A DNA stretch of 64,000 nucleotides from Sphingorhabdus sp. EL138 (GCF_945882965.1 NZ_CAMCWY010000004.1:78516-142515); one strand, 5' to 3'. Counted from the first letter of the stretch, positions 18,196 to 28,337 are shown. Numbers and translations are program-made. Notes: generated by a model from the sequence alone, not told the origin.

Positions 18196-20063
18196 GCAAG
18201 ATAATCCAATCGCTCCTCATCGCCAATAGGGGCGAGATTGCTTGCCGGATAATCCGCACGGCGCAGGCAATGGGCATTCGCACAATTGCTGTGTATTCGG
18301 ATGCCGATGCCAAGGCGCTGCATGTGCGCGAAGCCGATGCGGCGGTGCATATTGGGGCGTCTCCGGCGCGTGAGAGCTATTTGGTGGGCGAGAAGATCAT
18401 CGCCGCTGCGATCAGCACAGGCGCAGAGGCAATCCATCCGGGCTATGGCTTCCTCTCCGAAAATGCTGAATTCGCGCAAGCGGTAATCGACGCTGGCCTC
18501 ATATGGGTCGGACCGAACCCTGCCAGCATTACCGCGATGGGGCTGAAGGATGCCGCCAAGACATTGATGGCCGAAGCGGGTGTGCCTGTAACGCCGGGCT
18601 ATATGGGCGCAAACCAAGACCCAGCGTTCCTCGGTGAGCGCGCCGCCGAAATCGGATATCCTGTGTTGATCAAAGCGGTTGCAGGCGGCGGCGGGAAGGG
18701 AATGCGTAAGGTCGAGAACGCAAGCGACTTCGCCGACGCGCTCGCCTCTTGCCAACGTGAGGCCAGCGCATCGTTCGGCAACGCGCATGTCCTCATCGAA
18801 AAATATATCCAACGCCCGCGCCACATCGAGGTGCAGGTGTTTGGCGACAGCCACGGCAACATCGTCCATTTGTTCGAACGCGATTGTTCGTTGCAACGCC
18901 GTCACCAGAAGGTAATCGAAGAAGCCCCTGCGCCGGGCATGGACGACGCAACCCGCGAACAGCTGTGCGCGGTCGCGGTGAAAGCGGCAAAAGCCGTAGA
19001 CTATGTCGGTGCTGGCACGATCGAGTTCATCGCGGATGCCTCCGAGGGACTGCGCGCCGACCGCATATGGTTCATGGAAATGAACACACGGCTGCAAGTC
19101 GAACATCCGGTGACCGAGGAAATCACGGGTGTCGATTTGGTCGAATGGCAATTGCGCGTCGCCAGCGGTGAAGCCATCCCCTTGCAGCAGGAGCAGTTGC
19201 GCATCAACGGTTGGGCGATGGAAGCGCGGCTCTATGCGGAAAATCCTGCAACTGGCTTTCTGCCGTCTATTGGTTCCCTTGATCATTTGGAATTTCCCGA
19301 AGAGCTAAGGATCGACACAGGCGTTGAACAAGGCGGAGAAGTTTCGCCTTATTACGACCCTATGATAGCCAAGCTGATTGCATGGGGCGCGACGCGCGAG
19401 GACGCCATTGACCGGTTGCGCGACGGCATTGACGGTACTGAAGTGTGGCCAGTCAAAACAAACGCTGGCTTTTTGGGTCGGTTGGTCGACTTCGACGAAT
19501 TTGGACTTGGTGACATAGACACCGGCCTCATTGCGCGGGAAGTTGAAGACCTCGTTCATCCATCGGAACCAGAGCCTGAAGAGTTGTTGGAAGCCGCTGC
19601 TTTGTTATGTGCCAGCCCCGGCGAGGGACCAGTGAGCGCCATTTTAGGTTTCCGCCTGAATGCACCACCGCTTGCTGAGGCGCGTCTCAGGGACGATGAT
19701 GGCAATCTTTATGTGGTCGCATTTGATGAAATTGAGGCCGACGAACCCACGGCGGACGTGCTCGCTTTCGCCGACGGTTTTGCGCGTCGTTATGTGTTGG
19801 ATGAACCGCGTGGGTCAGGGCATAGTGCCGCGAGCGACGGTGCAATCCTGTCACCCATGCCGGGCCGGATCATCGCAGTTGATGTTGCTGTGGGTGACGC
19901 AGTGTCCAAAGGCCAGAAACTGGTGACGCTTGAGGCGATGAAGATGGAACACAGCCTAACTGCGCCGTTCGACGGTGTGGTGGCGGAATTAAATGCGGAG
20001 ACTGGTGCGCAGGTGCAGGTTGAGGCGTTGTTGGTGCGTATTGCGGTGGTGGAACAGTCATGA
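18192..20063 (+). CDS. Methylcrotonyl-CoA carboxylase, biotin-containing (alpha) subunit
   Basis: 623 residues, GTG start overlapping the beta-subunit stop. The order is biotin carboxylase ([18 protein letters not shown], the glycine-rich ATP loop [27 protein letters not shown]), a linker BT-type domain, then a C-terminal biotinyl domain with the biotin-accepting Lys in [10 protein letters not shown] near residue 590. It carboxylates biotin with bicarbonate and passes the carboxyl to the beta subunit. A palindromic element follows the gene directly. Confidence 0.92.
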   Translation: MSKIIQSLLIANRGEIACRIIRTAQAMGIRTIAVYSDADAKALHVREADAAVHIGASPARESYLVGEKIIAAAISTGAEAIHPGYGFLSENAEFAQAVIDAGLIWVGPNPASITAMGLKDAAKTLMAEAGVPVTPGYMGANQDPAFLGERAAEIGYPVLIKAVAGGGGKGMRKVENASDFADALASCQREASASFGNAHVLIEKYIQRPRHIEVQVFGDSHGNIVHLFERDCSLQRRHQKVIEEAPAPGMDDATREQLCAVAVKAAKAVDYVGAGTIEFIADASEGLRADRIWFMEMNTRLQVEHPVTEEITGVDLVEWQLRVASGEAIPLQQEQLRINGWAMEARLYAENPATGFLPSIGSLDHLEFPEELRIDTGVEQGGEVSPYYDPMIAKLIAWGATREDAIDRLRDGIDGTEVWPVKTNAGFLGRLVDFDEFGLGDIDTGLIAREVEDLVHPSEPEPEELLEAAALLCASPGEGPVSAILGFRLNAPPLAEARLRDDDGNLYVVAFDEIEADEPTADVLAFADGFARRYVLDEPRGSGHSAASDGAILSPMPGRIIAVDVAVGDAVSKGQKLVTLEAMKMEHSLTAPFDGVVAELNAETGAQVQVEALLVRIAVVEQS

Positions 20064-20073
20064 CCATTTTTAA

Positions 20074-20166
20074 CCGTCACCCTGAACTTGTTTCAGGGTC
20101 TATTTATCAGCCTTGACCGGTGGTTTGTGAGGCTCGATGGACCCTGAAACAAGTTCAGGGTGACGG
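20074..20166. repeat. Family A palindromic element, copy 1
   Basis: Two perfect 27-base inverted arms (20074-20100 and 20140-20166) enclose a 39-base centre. Each arm is itself a hairpin (ACCCTGAA, 5-base loop, TTCAGGGT). It fills the gap between the carboxylase alpha subunit and the MaoC gene. The centre resembles the centre of the copy inside cysS. Confidence 0.85.
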
Positions 20167-20187
20167 ATTTGTGCGAGGGTTAACGTA

Positions 20188-20634
20188 ATGGCAGGCAAAT
20201 ATTTCAATGAATGGCAAATCGGCGACACCATCGTCCATGAAATCCGCCGCACGGTGACTGAAACCGATAATCTGCTCTTCTCGGTCATGACCCATAATCC
20301 GCAACCGCTGCACATTGATGCCGAAGCCGCGAAGGCCAGCGAGTTTGGACAGATTCTCGTCAATGGCACCTTCACTTTTGCGTTGATGGTTGGGTTGTCT
20401 GTAGGGGACACAACGCTTGGCACGTTGGTGGCCAATTTGGGCTATGATAAACTCGTAATGCCCAAGCCTGTGTTCATCGGGGATACGTTGCGCGCGGAAA
20501 CCGAGGTCATTGCGCTCAAGGAAAGCAAATCGCGGCCAGACGCAGGTGTTGTCACTTTTCTGCATCGATGCCTCAATCAACGTAACGAACTTGTGTGCCA
20601 AACGGAACGTGCCGCGTTGCTGAAGAAGGCTTAG
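20188..20634 (+). CDS. MaoC-family (R)-specific enoyl-CoA hydratase-like dehydratase
   Basis: 148 residues with the hot-dog fold MaoC pattern. The hydratase motif region reads FSVMTHNPQPLHIDAEAAKA, with the Asn and His of the catalytic dyad set, then FGQILVNGTFTFALMVGLSVG. It likely hydrates an enoyl-CoA such as mesaconyl-CoA. It lies between the carboxylase genes and a CitE-like lyase, so a shared acyl-CoA pathway is likely. Confidence 0.85.
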   Translation: MAGKYFNEWQIGDTIVHEIRRTVTETDNLLFSVMTHNPQPLHIDAEAAKASEFGQILVNGTFTFALMVGLSVGDTTLGTLVANLGYDKLVMPKPVFIGDTLRAETEVIALKESKSRPDAGVVTFLHRCLNQRNELVCQTERAALLKKA

Positions 20635-20670
20635 ATTGCCATAACGTCCGACGAGGGGCATACTAACGGC

Positions 20671-21522
20671 ATGAAACTGCGCTCCCTCCTTTTCGTCCCG
20701 GGTGACCGGCCTGATCGATTTGCCAAAGCTGCTGCAAGCGGTGCCGATGCGATCATCATTGATCTCGAAGACTCGGTTGCGTTTGATCGCAAGTTGGCGG
20801 CACGCGAAGCCACTGCGGAGTATCTGTCGGGTGACCGTCCAGTTCCGGTTTGTATCCGCGTTAATCCGCAGGACAGTCATCTTACCCATGACGATCTAGC
20901 GTCCGTGCTGCCTTATATGCCAGATGCTATTGTCTTACCCAAGGCAGAAGGAGCGCGTTCGGTCAATTGGCTACGCGCAGAAGCAGCAGCCGTGGCCGAT
21001 AGTCAGGACGGCGAGGCGCCGCCGATCTTGCCAATCGCGACCGAAACGCCGGGCGCGGTGTTTGACCTCGGCACCTTGCGTGAGGTCGCACATTATCTCG
21101 TTGGTGTAAGCTGGGGAGCGGAGGATTTACCCGCTGCAGTTGGGGCTTCGACTTCGCGTGAAGCGGATGGCCGCTACACGGCGCCATATGAAATGGTCCG
21201 GTCGCTCACGCTATTTGCGGCGCATGCTGCCGGGGTTGCTGCAATTGATACTGTTTTCCCGAGCATAAACGACGCGGCGGGCCTGGCGTCCTATGCCAGT
21301 CGCGCGGCACGAGACGGGTTCACTGGCATGCTCGCCATTCATCCGTCGCAGGTTGCCGCCATCAACGCGTGCTTTACGCCTTCTTTGGCGCAGATTGCGC
21401 ATGCGCAATCCATCGTCGATGCCTTTGCGGCCAACCCGGGCGCTGGGGTATTGCAATTGGACGGCAAAATGATCGACGCGCCGCATTTGAAAGCGGCACT
21501 GTCGATCTTAGCGCGCGCTTAA
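20671..21522 (+). CDS. HpcH/HpaI-family CoA-ester lyase (CitE-like)
   Basis: 283 residues of the CitE/malyl-CoA lyase TIM barrel: RSLLFVPGDRPDRFAKAAAS, IIDLEDSV (metal-binding Glu/Asp), CIRVNPQDS, LPIATETPGAVF and GMLAIHPSQVAAIN near the C-terminus. It cleaves or forms C-C bonds in malyl-, citramalyl- or similar CoA esters. Together with the adjacent MaoC gene it resembles pairs that process C4-C5 dicarboxyl-CoA esters. The exact substrate is not known. Confidence 0.85.
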   Translation: MKLRSLLFVPGDRPDRFAKAAASGADAIIIDLEDSVAFDRKLAAREATAEYLSGDRPVPVCIRVNPQDSHLTHDDLASVLPYMPDAIVLPKAEGARSVNWLRAEAAAVADSQDGEAPPILPIATETPGAVFDLGTLREVAHYLVGVSWGAEDLPAAVGASTSREADGRYTAPYEMVRSLTLFAAHAAGVAAIDTVFPSINDAAGLASYASRAARDGFTGMLAIHPSQVAAINACFTPSLAQIAHAQSIVDAFAANPGAGVLQLDGKMIDAPHLKAALSILARA

Positions 21523-21542
21523 GCCGTCAGAATAATGGGTCG

Positions 21543-21625
21543 CTCCATCGTAGGCTGGAGCCTATCTCGCCTTGCAGTCCAAACTGACAGACGTAGTGGG
21601 CCCCAGCCTGCGCTGGGGCGACGGG
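21543..21625. repeat. Family B palindromic element, copy 1
   Basis: A left hairpin (CTCCATC-GTAG-GCTGGAG) and a right hairpin (CCCCAGC-CTGC-GCTGGGG, 21601-21618) followed by GACGGG. It sits between the convergent lyase and aconitase genes and may double as a terminator, although it has no T-run. Confidence 0.7.
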
Positions 21626-21646
21626 TCCACTTAACCTGAGTTATGC

Positions 21647-24322
21647 TTAGGCCGCTAGTTTCCGCAAGACATAATGCAAAATGCCGCCGTTCATGAAATA
21701 CTCGACTTCGTTCGCGGTGTCGATGCGGCACAAAGTGTCGAAATTGAACGTTGAGCCATCCTTGCGGGTGACCATCACGGTTACCGTCTGACGCGGCTGA
21801 AGCTTTCCAACGCTGGTGATCGTGAAGCTATCATCTGCGGTCAGGCCAAGCGTTGTCCGGCTTTCGCCATCCATGAATTGTAGCGGCAACACGCCCATGC
21901 CAACCAAGTTGGAACGGTGGATGCGTTCGAAGCTTTCGACGATGACGGCGCGAACGCCGAGCAGGTTGGTGCCCTTTGCCGCCCAATCGCGCGAAGATCC
22001 GGTGCCATATTCCTTGCCGGCGATGACCACCAAGGGTGTGCCGTCGGCTTTATGCTTCATGGCCGCGTCGTAGATCGGCATGACTTCGCCTTGGTAGCTG
22101 CTCATGCCGCCTTCGATGCCGGGGACCATTTCGTTCTTGATGCGAATATTCGCAAAGGTGCCGCGCATCATGACTTCATGGTGGCCGCGCCGCGCGCCGT
22201 AGCTGTTAAAATCTGCCTTGCTCACCTGATGCTCTAACAAGAATTTACCAGCAGGGCTGTCCGCCTTGATGCTGCCGGCAGGCGAGATATGGTCGGTGGT
22301 GATGGAATCGCCCAAGATCGCCAGCGGCTTTGCCTCGATGATATCCATCACCGGCGCGGGCGTCATGCTCATGCCTTCAAAATAGGGCGGATTGGCGACA
22401 TAAGTCGATCCAGCGCGCCATGTATAGGTGTCCGAACCTTCGACCTGAATCTTCTGCCAATGTGCATCGCCTTCATAGACCTTGGCATAACGCGCAGTGA
22501 ACATCGAACGGTCGATGTTTGCGGTCATGACGTCATGCACCTCTTGGTTGGTGGGCCAGATATCGCGCAGATACACGTCCGAACCGTCGGTCGCTTGGCC
22601 AATTGGCGTCGTGGTGAAGTCTTCGGTCACGGTGCCCTTGAGCGCATAAGCGACCACCAAGGGCGGTGAAGCCAAGAAGTTCGCGCGCACATCGGGCGAC
22701 ACGCGGCCCTCAAAGTTGCGGTTGCCCGAAATGACCGAGGCGGCCACGATATCATGGCCGTTAATCGCCGCCGAAATCGGCTCTGCCAATGGGCCCGAGT
22801 TACCGATGCAGGTGGTGCAGCCATAGCCGACCAAGTTAAAGCCAACCGCGTCGAGATCCGCAGTCAATCCGGCACGATCGAGATAATCAGTTACAACCTG
22901 CGACCCCGGTGCGAGCGAGGTTTTCACCCATGGCTTAGGGCGCAAGCCAAAGGCATTGGCCTTACGCGCGACAAGGCCCGCAGCAACCAACACGCTTGGG
23001 TTCGAGGTATTGGTGCAGCTGGTGATCGCGGCAATCACAACATCGCCATCGCCAATATCATGCGTCTTGCCTTCAACCGCGACGCGCTTTGCGCTGTCAT
23101 GCTTGTAGACGTTGATCAAATCGTCGTTGAACACATTGTCGACTTGCGTGAGGATAACCTTGTCCTGCGGGCGCTTAGGTCCGGCAAGCGACGGGACAAC
23201 GCTGCCCATGTCGAGTTCCAACGTGTCGGTGAAAATCGGGTCCACCATATCGGCATAAGCCCATAGGCCTTGTTCCTTGGCATAAGCCTCAACTAAGGCG
23301 ATCTGGTCCTCATCACGGCCGGTCAGACGTAGATATTCGATGGTCTTTTCATCTATGCCAAAGAAACCACAAGTCGCGCCATATTCGGGCGCCATGTTTG
23401 CCAATGTCGCACGGTCGGCCAACGACAGCGAGGCAAGGCCGGGGCCATAATATTCGACAAAGCGGCCAACCACGCCCTTGGCGCGCAGCATTTGCGTTGC
23501 GGTCAACACAAGGTCGGTCGCGGTCACGCCCTCGGCCAATGCACTGGTCAGCTTGAAGCCCACCACTTCGGGGATCAACATCGATACCGGCTGGCCCAGC
23601 ATTGCGGCCTCCGCCTCAATCCCGCCAACGCCCCAGCCCAGCACGCCAAGGCCATTGACCATTGTCGTGTGGCTATCGGTACCCACGCAGGTGTCGGGAT
23701 AGGCGATTGTCGCGCCGTCAACGCCGGTGCTTGTCCAAACGGCCTGCGCAATATGCTCCAGATTGACCTGATGGCAAATGCCGGTGCCGGGAGGGACCGC
23801 CTTGAAATTGTTCAGCGACTTGGAACCCCATTTTAGAAAGTCATAGCGTTCGGCGTTGCGTTGATATTCGATTTCAACATTCTGTTCCGCCGCCTTCGGG
23901 TGACCAAATTCGTCGACCATGACGCTGTGGTCGATAACCAAATGCACAGGGACGAGCGGGTTAATCTTCGACGGGTCGGCCTGCAACGCGGTCATGGCAT
24001 CGCGCATTGCGGCCAAATCGACCACACATGGCACGCCAGTAAAATCCTGCAACAACACGCGGGCAGGGCGATATTGAATTTCGCGGTCGGACTTCGCGTC
24101 CTGCTGCCAATCGATCAACGCCTGCACATCCTGCACCGACACGGTAAAGCCACCATCTTCAAAGCGGAGCAGGTTTTCGAGCAACACCTTCATCGAAAAC
24201 GGCAGCCGCGACACATCGCCCAATTTCTCCGAAACCTTTTTGATCGAGAAATAATCCACCGTCTTGCCGCCAGCGGTCAAGGTGGAGCGGGTTTGCAGGC
24301 TGTCTAATCCGATTGCGGTCAT
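21647..24322 (-). CDS. acnA: Aconitate hydratase A
   Basis: 891 residues of the AcnA/IRP type. The 4Fe-4S cysteines are seen in [14 protein letters not shown] and [13 protein letters not shown]. The C-terminal swivel domain has [14 protein letters not shown] with the catalytic Ser. It isomerises citrate to isocitrate in the TCA cycle. The frame extends further upstream, but ATG 24322 (MTAIGLDSL) matches the family start and has GGGA upstream. The 200 bases between this gene and the next one upstream hold its promoter region; no clear element was resolved there. Confidence 0.96.
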   Translation of the reverse strand: MTAIGLDSLQTRSTLTAGGKTVDYFSIKKVSEKLGDVSRLPFSMKVLLENLLRFEDGGFTVSVQDVQALIDWQQDAKSDREIQYRPARVLLQDFTGVPCVVDLAAMRDAMTALQADPSKINPLVPVHLVIDHSVMVDEFGHPKAAEQNVEIEYQRNAERYDFLKWGSKSLNNFKAVPPGTGICHQVNLEHIAQAVWTSTGVDGATIAYPDTCVGTDSHTTMVNGLGVLGWGVGGIEAEAAMLGQPVSMLIPEVVGFKLTSALAEGVTATDLVLTATQMLRAKGVVGRFVEYYGPGLASLSLADRATLANMAPEYGATCGFFGIDEKTIEYLRLTGRDEDQIALVEAYAKEQGLWAYADMVDPIFTDTLELDMGSVVPSLAGPKRPQDKVILTQVDNVFNDDLINVYKHDSAKRVAVEGKTHDIGDGDVVIAAITSCTNTSNPSVLVAAGLVARKANAFGLRPKPWVKTSLAPGSQVVTDYLDRAGLTADLDAVGFNLVGYGCTTCIGNSGPLAEPISAAINGHDIVAASVISGNRNFEGRVSPDVRANFLASPPLVVAYALKGTVTEDFTTTPIGQATDGSDVYLRDIWPTNQEVHDVMTANIDRSMFTARYAKVYEGDAHWQKIQVEGSDTYTWRAGSTYVANPPYFEGMSMTPAPVMDIIEAKPLAILGDSITTDHISPAGSIKADSPAGKFLLEHQVSKADFNSYGARRGHHEVMMRGTFANIRIKNEMVPGIEGGMSSYQGEVMPIYDAAMKHKADGTPLVVIAGKEYGTGSSRDWAAKGTNLLGVRAVIVESFERIHRSNLVGMGVLPLQFMDGESRTTLGLTADDSFTITSVGKLQPRQTVTVMVTRKDGSTFNFDTLCRIDTANEVEYFMNGGILHYVLRKLAA

Positions 24323-24522
24323 GGTATCACTATCCCTAAAAATTGAGGCTTTTGGCCGGATGGGGAAGACAACACGGGTCACCGCTATCTGCGGCCAATA
24401 AACGCGCGCCAAACCAGCGTAAAAGCGGGAGATTCGTTTGCTGGCCGCGCCTTAGCGTAGCAAGGGGCTGGGTGCAAGGTAGGGCGGGGTAAAAAGGCTA
24501 CCCGCGCGGGCTCTTCCCGCGA

Positions 24523-24708
24523 TTAGCCGTGCCGCAACGCGTCGGTTACCTCGTCAAGGCTGCCGCGCACGCGGAGTAATTGATCTTTTCCAAATACGAT
24601 CAAGCATTCATCATGCGCATTGTCGGCGGCGCGGACGAACTGCACGATTTCAGGATTGACCGAGATTTTTTGGCCGCGAACGTCGGTCAGGGTGACAAAG
24701 GGGATCAT
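24523..24708 (-). CDS. Small FlbD-like conserved protein
   Basis: 61 residues. The pattern FVTLTDVRGQKISVNPEIVQ followed by LIVFGKDQLLRVRGSLDEV resembles the fold of FlbD-like short beta proteins (strand, NPE turn, strand, then V-xGSxxEV helix). No flagellar genes are near, so a flagellar role is doubtful. AAGGA precedes the ATG at good spacing. It is divergent from crcB. Confidence 0.65.
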   Translation of the reverse strand: MIPFVTLTDVRGQKISVNPEIVQFVRAADNAHDECLIVFGKDQLLRVRGSLDEVTDALRHG

Positions 24709-24799
24709 GCGTTTTCCTTATGAAATTCTATGGCGCGGCTGGGCGTCGCGAGAGCAGTTGTCTTGTCTATCATGTTTATTGTTCGCCTGCGAGGCGTGA

Positions 24800-24832
24800 T
24801 GGGCCCCAGCATGAGCTGGGGCGACGGGGGGT
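24800..24832. repeat. Family B palindromic element, solitary right arm (copy 2)
   Basis: CCCCAGC-ATGA-GCTGGGG (24804-24821) followed by GCGACGGGGG. The stem is identical to other family B right arms, while the loop is ATGA instead of CTGC. No left arm is found nearby. It lies upstream of crcB. Confidence 0.65.
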
Positions 24833-24908
24833 GGGGTGTATGGATAGGCGGTCGCCTTCCAGTTTGCTTTGGCTGGCTTTTAATGTTCAGCGCCGCTACA
24901 GCGCGGCC

Positions 24909-25286
24909 ATGAACCCCATCATACTTGTCATGTCTGGCGGAGCCATGGGCGCAGCCTTGCGTTACGGCCTGTCGCGCGCTTTGCCTGTCGGCGCGGCTGG
25001 TTGGCCATGGCCGACCTTTGCCGCAAATGTCGCTGGCGGGCTGTGCATAGGCCTATTGGCGATGTGGCTACTGCGCGGGGACAATGCGGCGGAACCGTTG
25101 CGTTTGTTTCTGGGTGTGGGCGTTTTGGGCGGGTTTACGACATTTAGCGCCTTCTCGCTGGAAATGGCGCAGATGGTGCAACGAGGGCAAATGGGCATGG
25201 CGGCCCTTTATGCGCTCGCGTCGATTTTATTGGCGCTTGGCGCCGTATTCGCCGGGATGGCGATAGCAAAGGCAATTTGGGCATGA
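24909..25286 (+). CDS. crcB: CrcB/Fluc fluoride channel
   Basis: 125 residues, four predicted membrane helices. Family motifs are GGAMGAALRYGLSRAL, TFAANVAGG (pore Asn) and LGGFTTFSAFSLEM (phenylalanine box, Na+ site). It exports fluoride as a dual-topology dimer in the inner membrane. The start was set at ATG 24909, because the longer frame runs back through a family B repeat. Its stop overlaps the pseudouridine synthase start (ATGA). No fluoride riboswitch pattern was recognised upstream. Confidence 0.93.
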   Translation: MNPIILVMSGGAMGAALRYGLSRALPVGAAGWPWPTFAANVAGGLCIGLLAMWLLRGDNAAEPLRLFLGVGVLGGFTTFSAFSLEMAQMVQRGQMGMAALYALASILLALGAVFAGMAIAKAIWA

Positions 25287-26527
25287 GTAAGAATGACGAA
25301 AAAGGCATACGGCAATTTGTCGTGGCCCCCGATGATGATGGCATACGGTTGGACCGTTGGTTCAAGCGGCATTTGCCCGATGCGTCGTTCAACATCGTGT
25401 CGCGCTGGGCGCGCACGGGGCAATTGCGCGTCGATGGCAAGCGGGCGACGCCAGGCGACCGGTTGCTGGCCGGGCAGACTTTGCGTGTGCCGCCCGCGGA
25501 CACGTCAGCGTCTTCAAGCGCGCGACCCGTGCGCAAGCGCCGTGACCTGACCGAAGACGAAATGGAATTCGCGCTGAGCATGGTCATCCACAAGGATGAC
25601 GCCGCCTTGGTGATTAACAAGCCGGCTGGCCTTGCGACGCAGGGCGGAACCAAGACCGAGCACCATGTCGATGGCTTGCTCGATGCCTTGGGTTTTGAAC
25701 TCGATAACCGGCCAAAGCTTGTCCACCGTTTGGACAAGGATACCTCGGGCGCGTTGTTGCTGGCGCGGACATCGCGGTCGGCGGGGCATTTTGCCAAGGC
25801 ATTTTCATCGCGCACTGCGCGCAAGGTTTATTGGGCCTTGGTCGTCGGCGTGCCCGACATTGCCGATGGTTTCATTGACCTGCCCATTGGCAAGCAACCC
25901 GGCAGCGGCGGCGAAAAAATGCATGTCGATGAAAAAGACGGGCAATCGGCGCGCACCCGCTATCGCATTGTCGAACGCGCGGGCAACGCAACTGCGTGGG
26001 TTGAGTTGCAGCCTTATACTGGCCGCACACACCAGTTGCGCGTGCATATGGCCGCGATTGGTCACCCGATTGTCGGTGACGGCAAATATGGCGGCAAGGA
26101 CGCGTTTCTGACGGGCACGATCAGCCGCAAAATGCATCTCCACGCCCGCCGCATCCGCATTGACCATCCCTCCGGCCATCAAATCGACGTTCGCGCCGAT
26201 ATGCCCCCGCATATGAAGGCCAGCTTTGACGATTTGGGCTTCGATATTGAAATGGGTGATGCCTTAGTGCTCGACGCGCCCAAATTCAGCGAAACCGCCG
26301 AAGGCAAGAAACGCGTTGCAGCCAACATCGCCAAATCCGCGCGCAAAGAGCGCAAGGGCGAACGCCGCTCACGCGGATCGGTGTCCGACAAGCCCAAGGA
26401 TAACAAGCGCAGTCAAATGGCCGCAGGCAAGAAAATCGCCGCGAAAAAGCCGGTGATTAAGAAAGCCGTGACGGGTAAAGCGCCTGCGAAACGGGCGCCT
26501 GTAAAGAAGCCTGCGGCGAAGAAGTAG
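25283..26527 (+). CDS. 23S rRNA pseudouridine synthase, RluC/RluD family
   Basis: 414 residues. An S4 RNA-binding domain (about 10-75, RLDRWFKRHLPDASFNIVSR) precedes the catalytic domain with HRLDKDTSGALLLAR (catalytic Asp) and YTGRTHQLRVHMAAIGHP. The last ~75 residues are a basic Lys/Ala/Pro tail, longer than in the E. coli enzyme and probably RNA-binding. It overlaps crcB by 4 bases. It converts specific uridines in large-subunit rRNA. Confidence 0.92.
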   Translation: MSKNDEKGIRQFVVAPDDDGIRLDRWFKRHLPDASFNIVSRWARTGQLRVDGKRATPGDRLLAGQTLRVPPADTSASSSARPVRKRRDLTEDEMEFALSMVIHKDDAALVINKPAGLATQGGTKTEHHVDGLLDALGFELDNRPKLVHRLDKDTSGALLLARTSRSAGHFAKAFSSRTARKVYWALVVGVPDIADGFIDLPIGKQPGSGGEKMHVDEKDGQSARTRYRIVERAGNATAWVELQPYTGRTHQLRVHMAAIGHPIVGDGKYGGKDAFLTGTISRKMHLHARRIRIDHPSGHQIDVRADMPPHMKASFDDLGFDIEMGDALVLDAPKFSETAEGKKRVAANIAKSARKERKGERRSRGSVSDKPKDNKRSQMAAGKKIAAKKPVIKKAVTGKAPAKRAPVKKPAAKK

Positions 26528-26545
26528 GTCGCCTCATGTTGAATG

Positions 26546-26635
26546 CGTCACCCTGAGCTTGGTTCAGGGTCTATCGCGCCATCCGACCGGCGGTTGCGGT
26601 CGAGAAATGGACCCTGAAACAAGTTCAGGGTGACG
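26546..26635. repeat. Family A palindromic element, copy 2
   Basis: The left arm starts CGTCACCCTGAGCTTG and ends GGTTCAGGGTC (26546-26571); the right arm is GACCCTGAAACAAGTTCAGG with GTGACG (26610-26635). The left arm carries an A-to-G change that keeps a G-T pair in the hairpin. The right arm is the first unit of a tandem array. Confidence 0.8.
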
Positions 26636-26724
26636 ACGGAAGAGTTCAGGGTGACGGGGAAGAGTTCAGGGTGACGATGGTAAACGTTCGGGATGTTGGG
26701 TAAGAGTTCAGTATGATGGGGAGG
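26622..26724. repeat. Decaying tandem repeat of 20-21 bp derived from the family A right arm
   Basis: Units begin at 26622, 26643, 26663, 26684 and 26705. The first three read AGTTCAGGGTGACG with small changes; the fourth and fifth are progressively degenerate. The array ends 7 bases before the GTG start of the HAD phosphatase gene. Confidence 0.85.
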
Positions 26725-26731
26725 CCTATTA

Positions 26732-27403
26732 GTGACCAAATTGCGCACACGCCTTGCCATATTTGATTGCGACGGGACTTTGGTCGACAGCCAGGCCAAT
26801 ATCTGCATGGCGATGGAGCATGCATTTGAGGGCGCTGGGCTGACGCCGCCGCTGCGGCACGATATAAGGCGCGTGGTTGGCCTGTCTTTAGTGGAATCGA
26901 TGCAGGTGTTGTTTCCCGATGCCGATGACACAACCCATCATGACTTGGCTGAACATTATCGGGCTGCGTTCCTCAATTTGCGTAACAATGGCTTGGTGGA
27001 CGAACCCTTATATGACGGCATCGCCGCCTTATTGTCCGAATTGGCCGAAGATGGATGGTATCTGGGCGTGGCGACGGGCAAGCCCGAACGCGGGCTAATC
27101 CGCTGTCTCGACCATCATGCGATTAAGGGCTTGTTCGTCAGCTTACAAACCGCCGACCGTCACCCGTCCAAGCCGCACCCGTCAATGGTGTATCAGGCCT
27201 TGGCCGATGCCGGCGCGGAGGCACGCGATGCGGTGGTTATTGGCGATACGGTGTATGACATCCATATGGGCCGTGCGGCAGGAACGCGGACCGTGGGCGT
27301 CAATTGGGGCTATCACAGCGTTGCAGAGTTGCATGCAGCAGGGGCAGACTATATCGCCGAAAGCATGGACGATCTGAAGGCCTATCTAAAGGATTTTGCA
27401 TGA
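26732..27403 (+). CDS. HAD-superfamily hydrolase, phosphoglycolate-phosphatase-like
   Basis: 223 residues, GTG start. HAD motifs are IFDCDGTLVDS (motif I), GVATGKPERGL (motif II), a Lys in HPSKPHPSM (motif III) and VIGDTVYDIHMGRAAG (motif IV). A helical cap lies between motifs I and II. It is a phosphatase on a small phosphorylated substrate, probably phosphoglycolate or a pyrophosphate; not certain. The next gene overlaps the stop (ATGA). Confidence 0.88.
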   Translation: MTKLRTRLAIFDCDGTLVDSQANICMAMEHAFEGAGLTPPLRHDIRRVVGLSLVESMQVLFPDADDTTHHDLAEHYRAAFLNLRNNGLVDEPLYDGIAALLSELAEDGWYLGVATGKPERGLIRCLDHHAIKGLFVSLQTADRHPSKPHPSMVYQALADAGAEARDAVVIGDTVYDIHMGRAAGTRTVGVNWGYHSVAELHAAGADYIAESMDDLKAYLKDFA

Positions 27404-27639
27404 CACCAATGGATGACAAGGCCCGCGCAGAAATGCAGGCACAATATCGCTTTCTGGTCATCAACCTGTGCCGGATTTTGGGCGCTATCATGCTGGTCGT
27501 GGGCCTCGCCGCCATCGCGCGGGAGGCATTTGGAATCCCTAAGGCCGCAGGATATCTGTTATTTGCCTTCGGCATGCTCAACTTTATTCTCGTCCCTGTA
27601 TTCCTGTCCAAAAGATGGAAAAGTAAGCCGGATCTATGA
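27400..27639 (+). CDS. Small two-helix membrane protein
   Basis: 79 residues, with two hydrophobic segments (about 23-42 and 49-68) and basic ends. ATG 27400 overlaps the HAD stop (ATGA), and the stop overlaps the ATP12 start by 4 bases. It therefore sits between two translationally coupled genes, which is good evidence that it is expressed. Function unknown. Being next to an F1-assembly factor hints at a membrane or ATP-synthase link, but that is only context. Confidence 0.72.
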   Translation: MTPMDDKARAEMQAQYRFLVINLCRILGAIMLVVGLAAIAREAFGIPKAAGYLLFAFGMLNFILVPVFLSKRWKSKPDL

Positions 27640-28337
27640 GGCGGTTTTGGAAAGAAGTTACGCTTGAGCCGACCCCGTCGGGCCAAGCCGTCCGGCTTGA
27701 CGGGCGTCCAGTAAAGACACCCACTGGCAATGCGCTCGCGCTGCCGACGCAGAAAATGGCGGACGCGGTGGTGGCCGAGTGGAAAGCGGTGGAAAAAAAA
27801 CTCAACCCGATTTTGATGCCTGTAACCGGCTTTGCCAATGCCGCGATCGACCGTATTGCGCCGGATCACGCTGGCTTTGCCGCCGCCATTGCCGCTTATG
27901 GCGAGACCGACCTTTTCTGCTATCGCGCCGCGGCTGGTGAGGCGCTTGCCGACCGGCAGGCCCAGATTTGGGACCCGTGGCTGAATTGGGCACAGGGACG
28001 CTATGACATCCACTTTGTGATTGTCGAAGGCATCATGCACCAGCCGCAACCCGCGGCAACGCTGGAGATATTGCGCGGGGCGGTTGCCGCGCGCGGGGCA
28101 TTTGAGCTCGCGGCAATGGCGAAGCTTGCGCATTTGTCGGGATCGCTCGTGGCAAGCTTGGCCGTCATGGAGCGCGCTGCCACACCCGAAGACATTTGGA
28201 GCGCCGCTTGCCTCGATGAGCTTTGGCAGGAAGAATTATGGGGCGCCGACCATTGGGCGCAGAAAAACCGCAACGACCGCGCCGGCGAATTTATGGCGGC
28301 CGCCCGCTTTCTCGATCTGCTGACGCCCGGAACATAG
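27636..28337 (+). CDS. ATP12-family F1-ATPase assembly chaperone
   Basis: 233 residues of the ATP12 family: RRFWKEVTLEPTPSGQAVRLDGR at the start (shown in part), the conserved MPVTGFANAAIDR, GETDLFCYRAA, and near the end the acidic DELWQEELWGAD. In mitochondria ATP12 chaperones the F1 alpha subunit, and alphaproteobacterial members are thought to do likewise. It overlaps the small membrane protein gene upstream. Confidence 0.92.
   Translation: MRRFWKEVTLEPTPSGQAVRLDGRPVKTPTGNALALPTQKMADAVVAEWKAVEKKLNPILMPVTGFANAAIDRIAPDHAGFAAAIAAYGETDLFCYRAAAGEALADRQAQIWDPWLNWAQGRYDIHFVIVEGIMHQPQPAATLEILRGAVAARGAFELAAMAKLAHLSGSLVASLAVMERAATPEDIWSAACLDELWQEELWGADHWAQKNRNDRAGEFMAAARFLDLLTPGT

Noticed and set aside
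24720..24908. Fluoride riboswitch before crcB
   Set aside because: The expected pseudoknot core and GGCGATGG-like start are not seen. The structured DNA there is a family B repeat arm.
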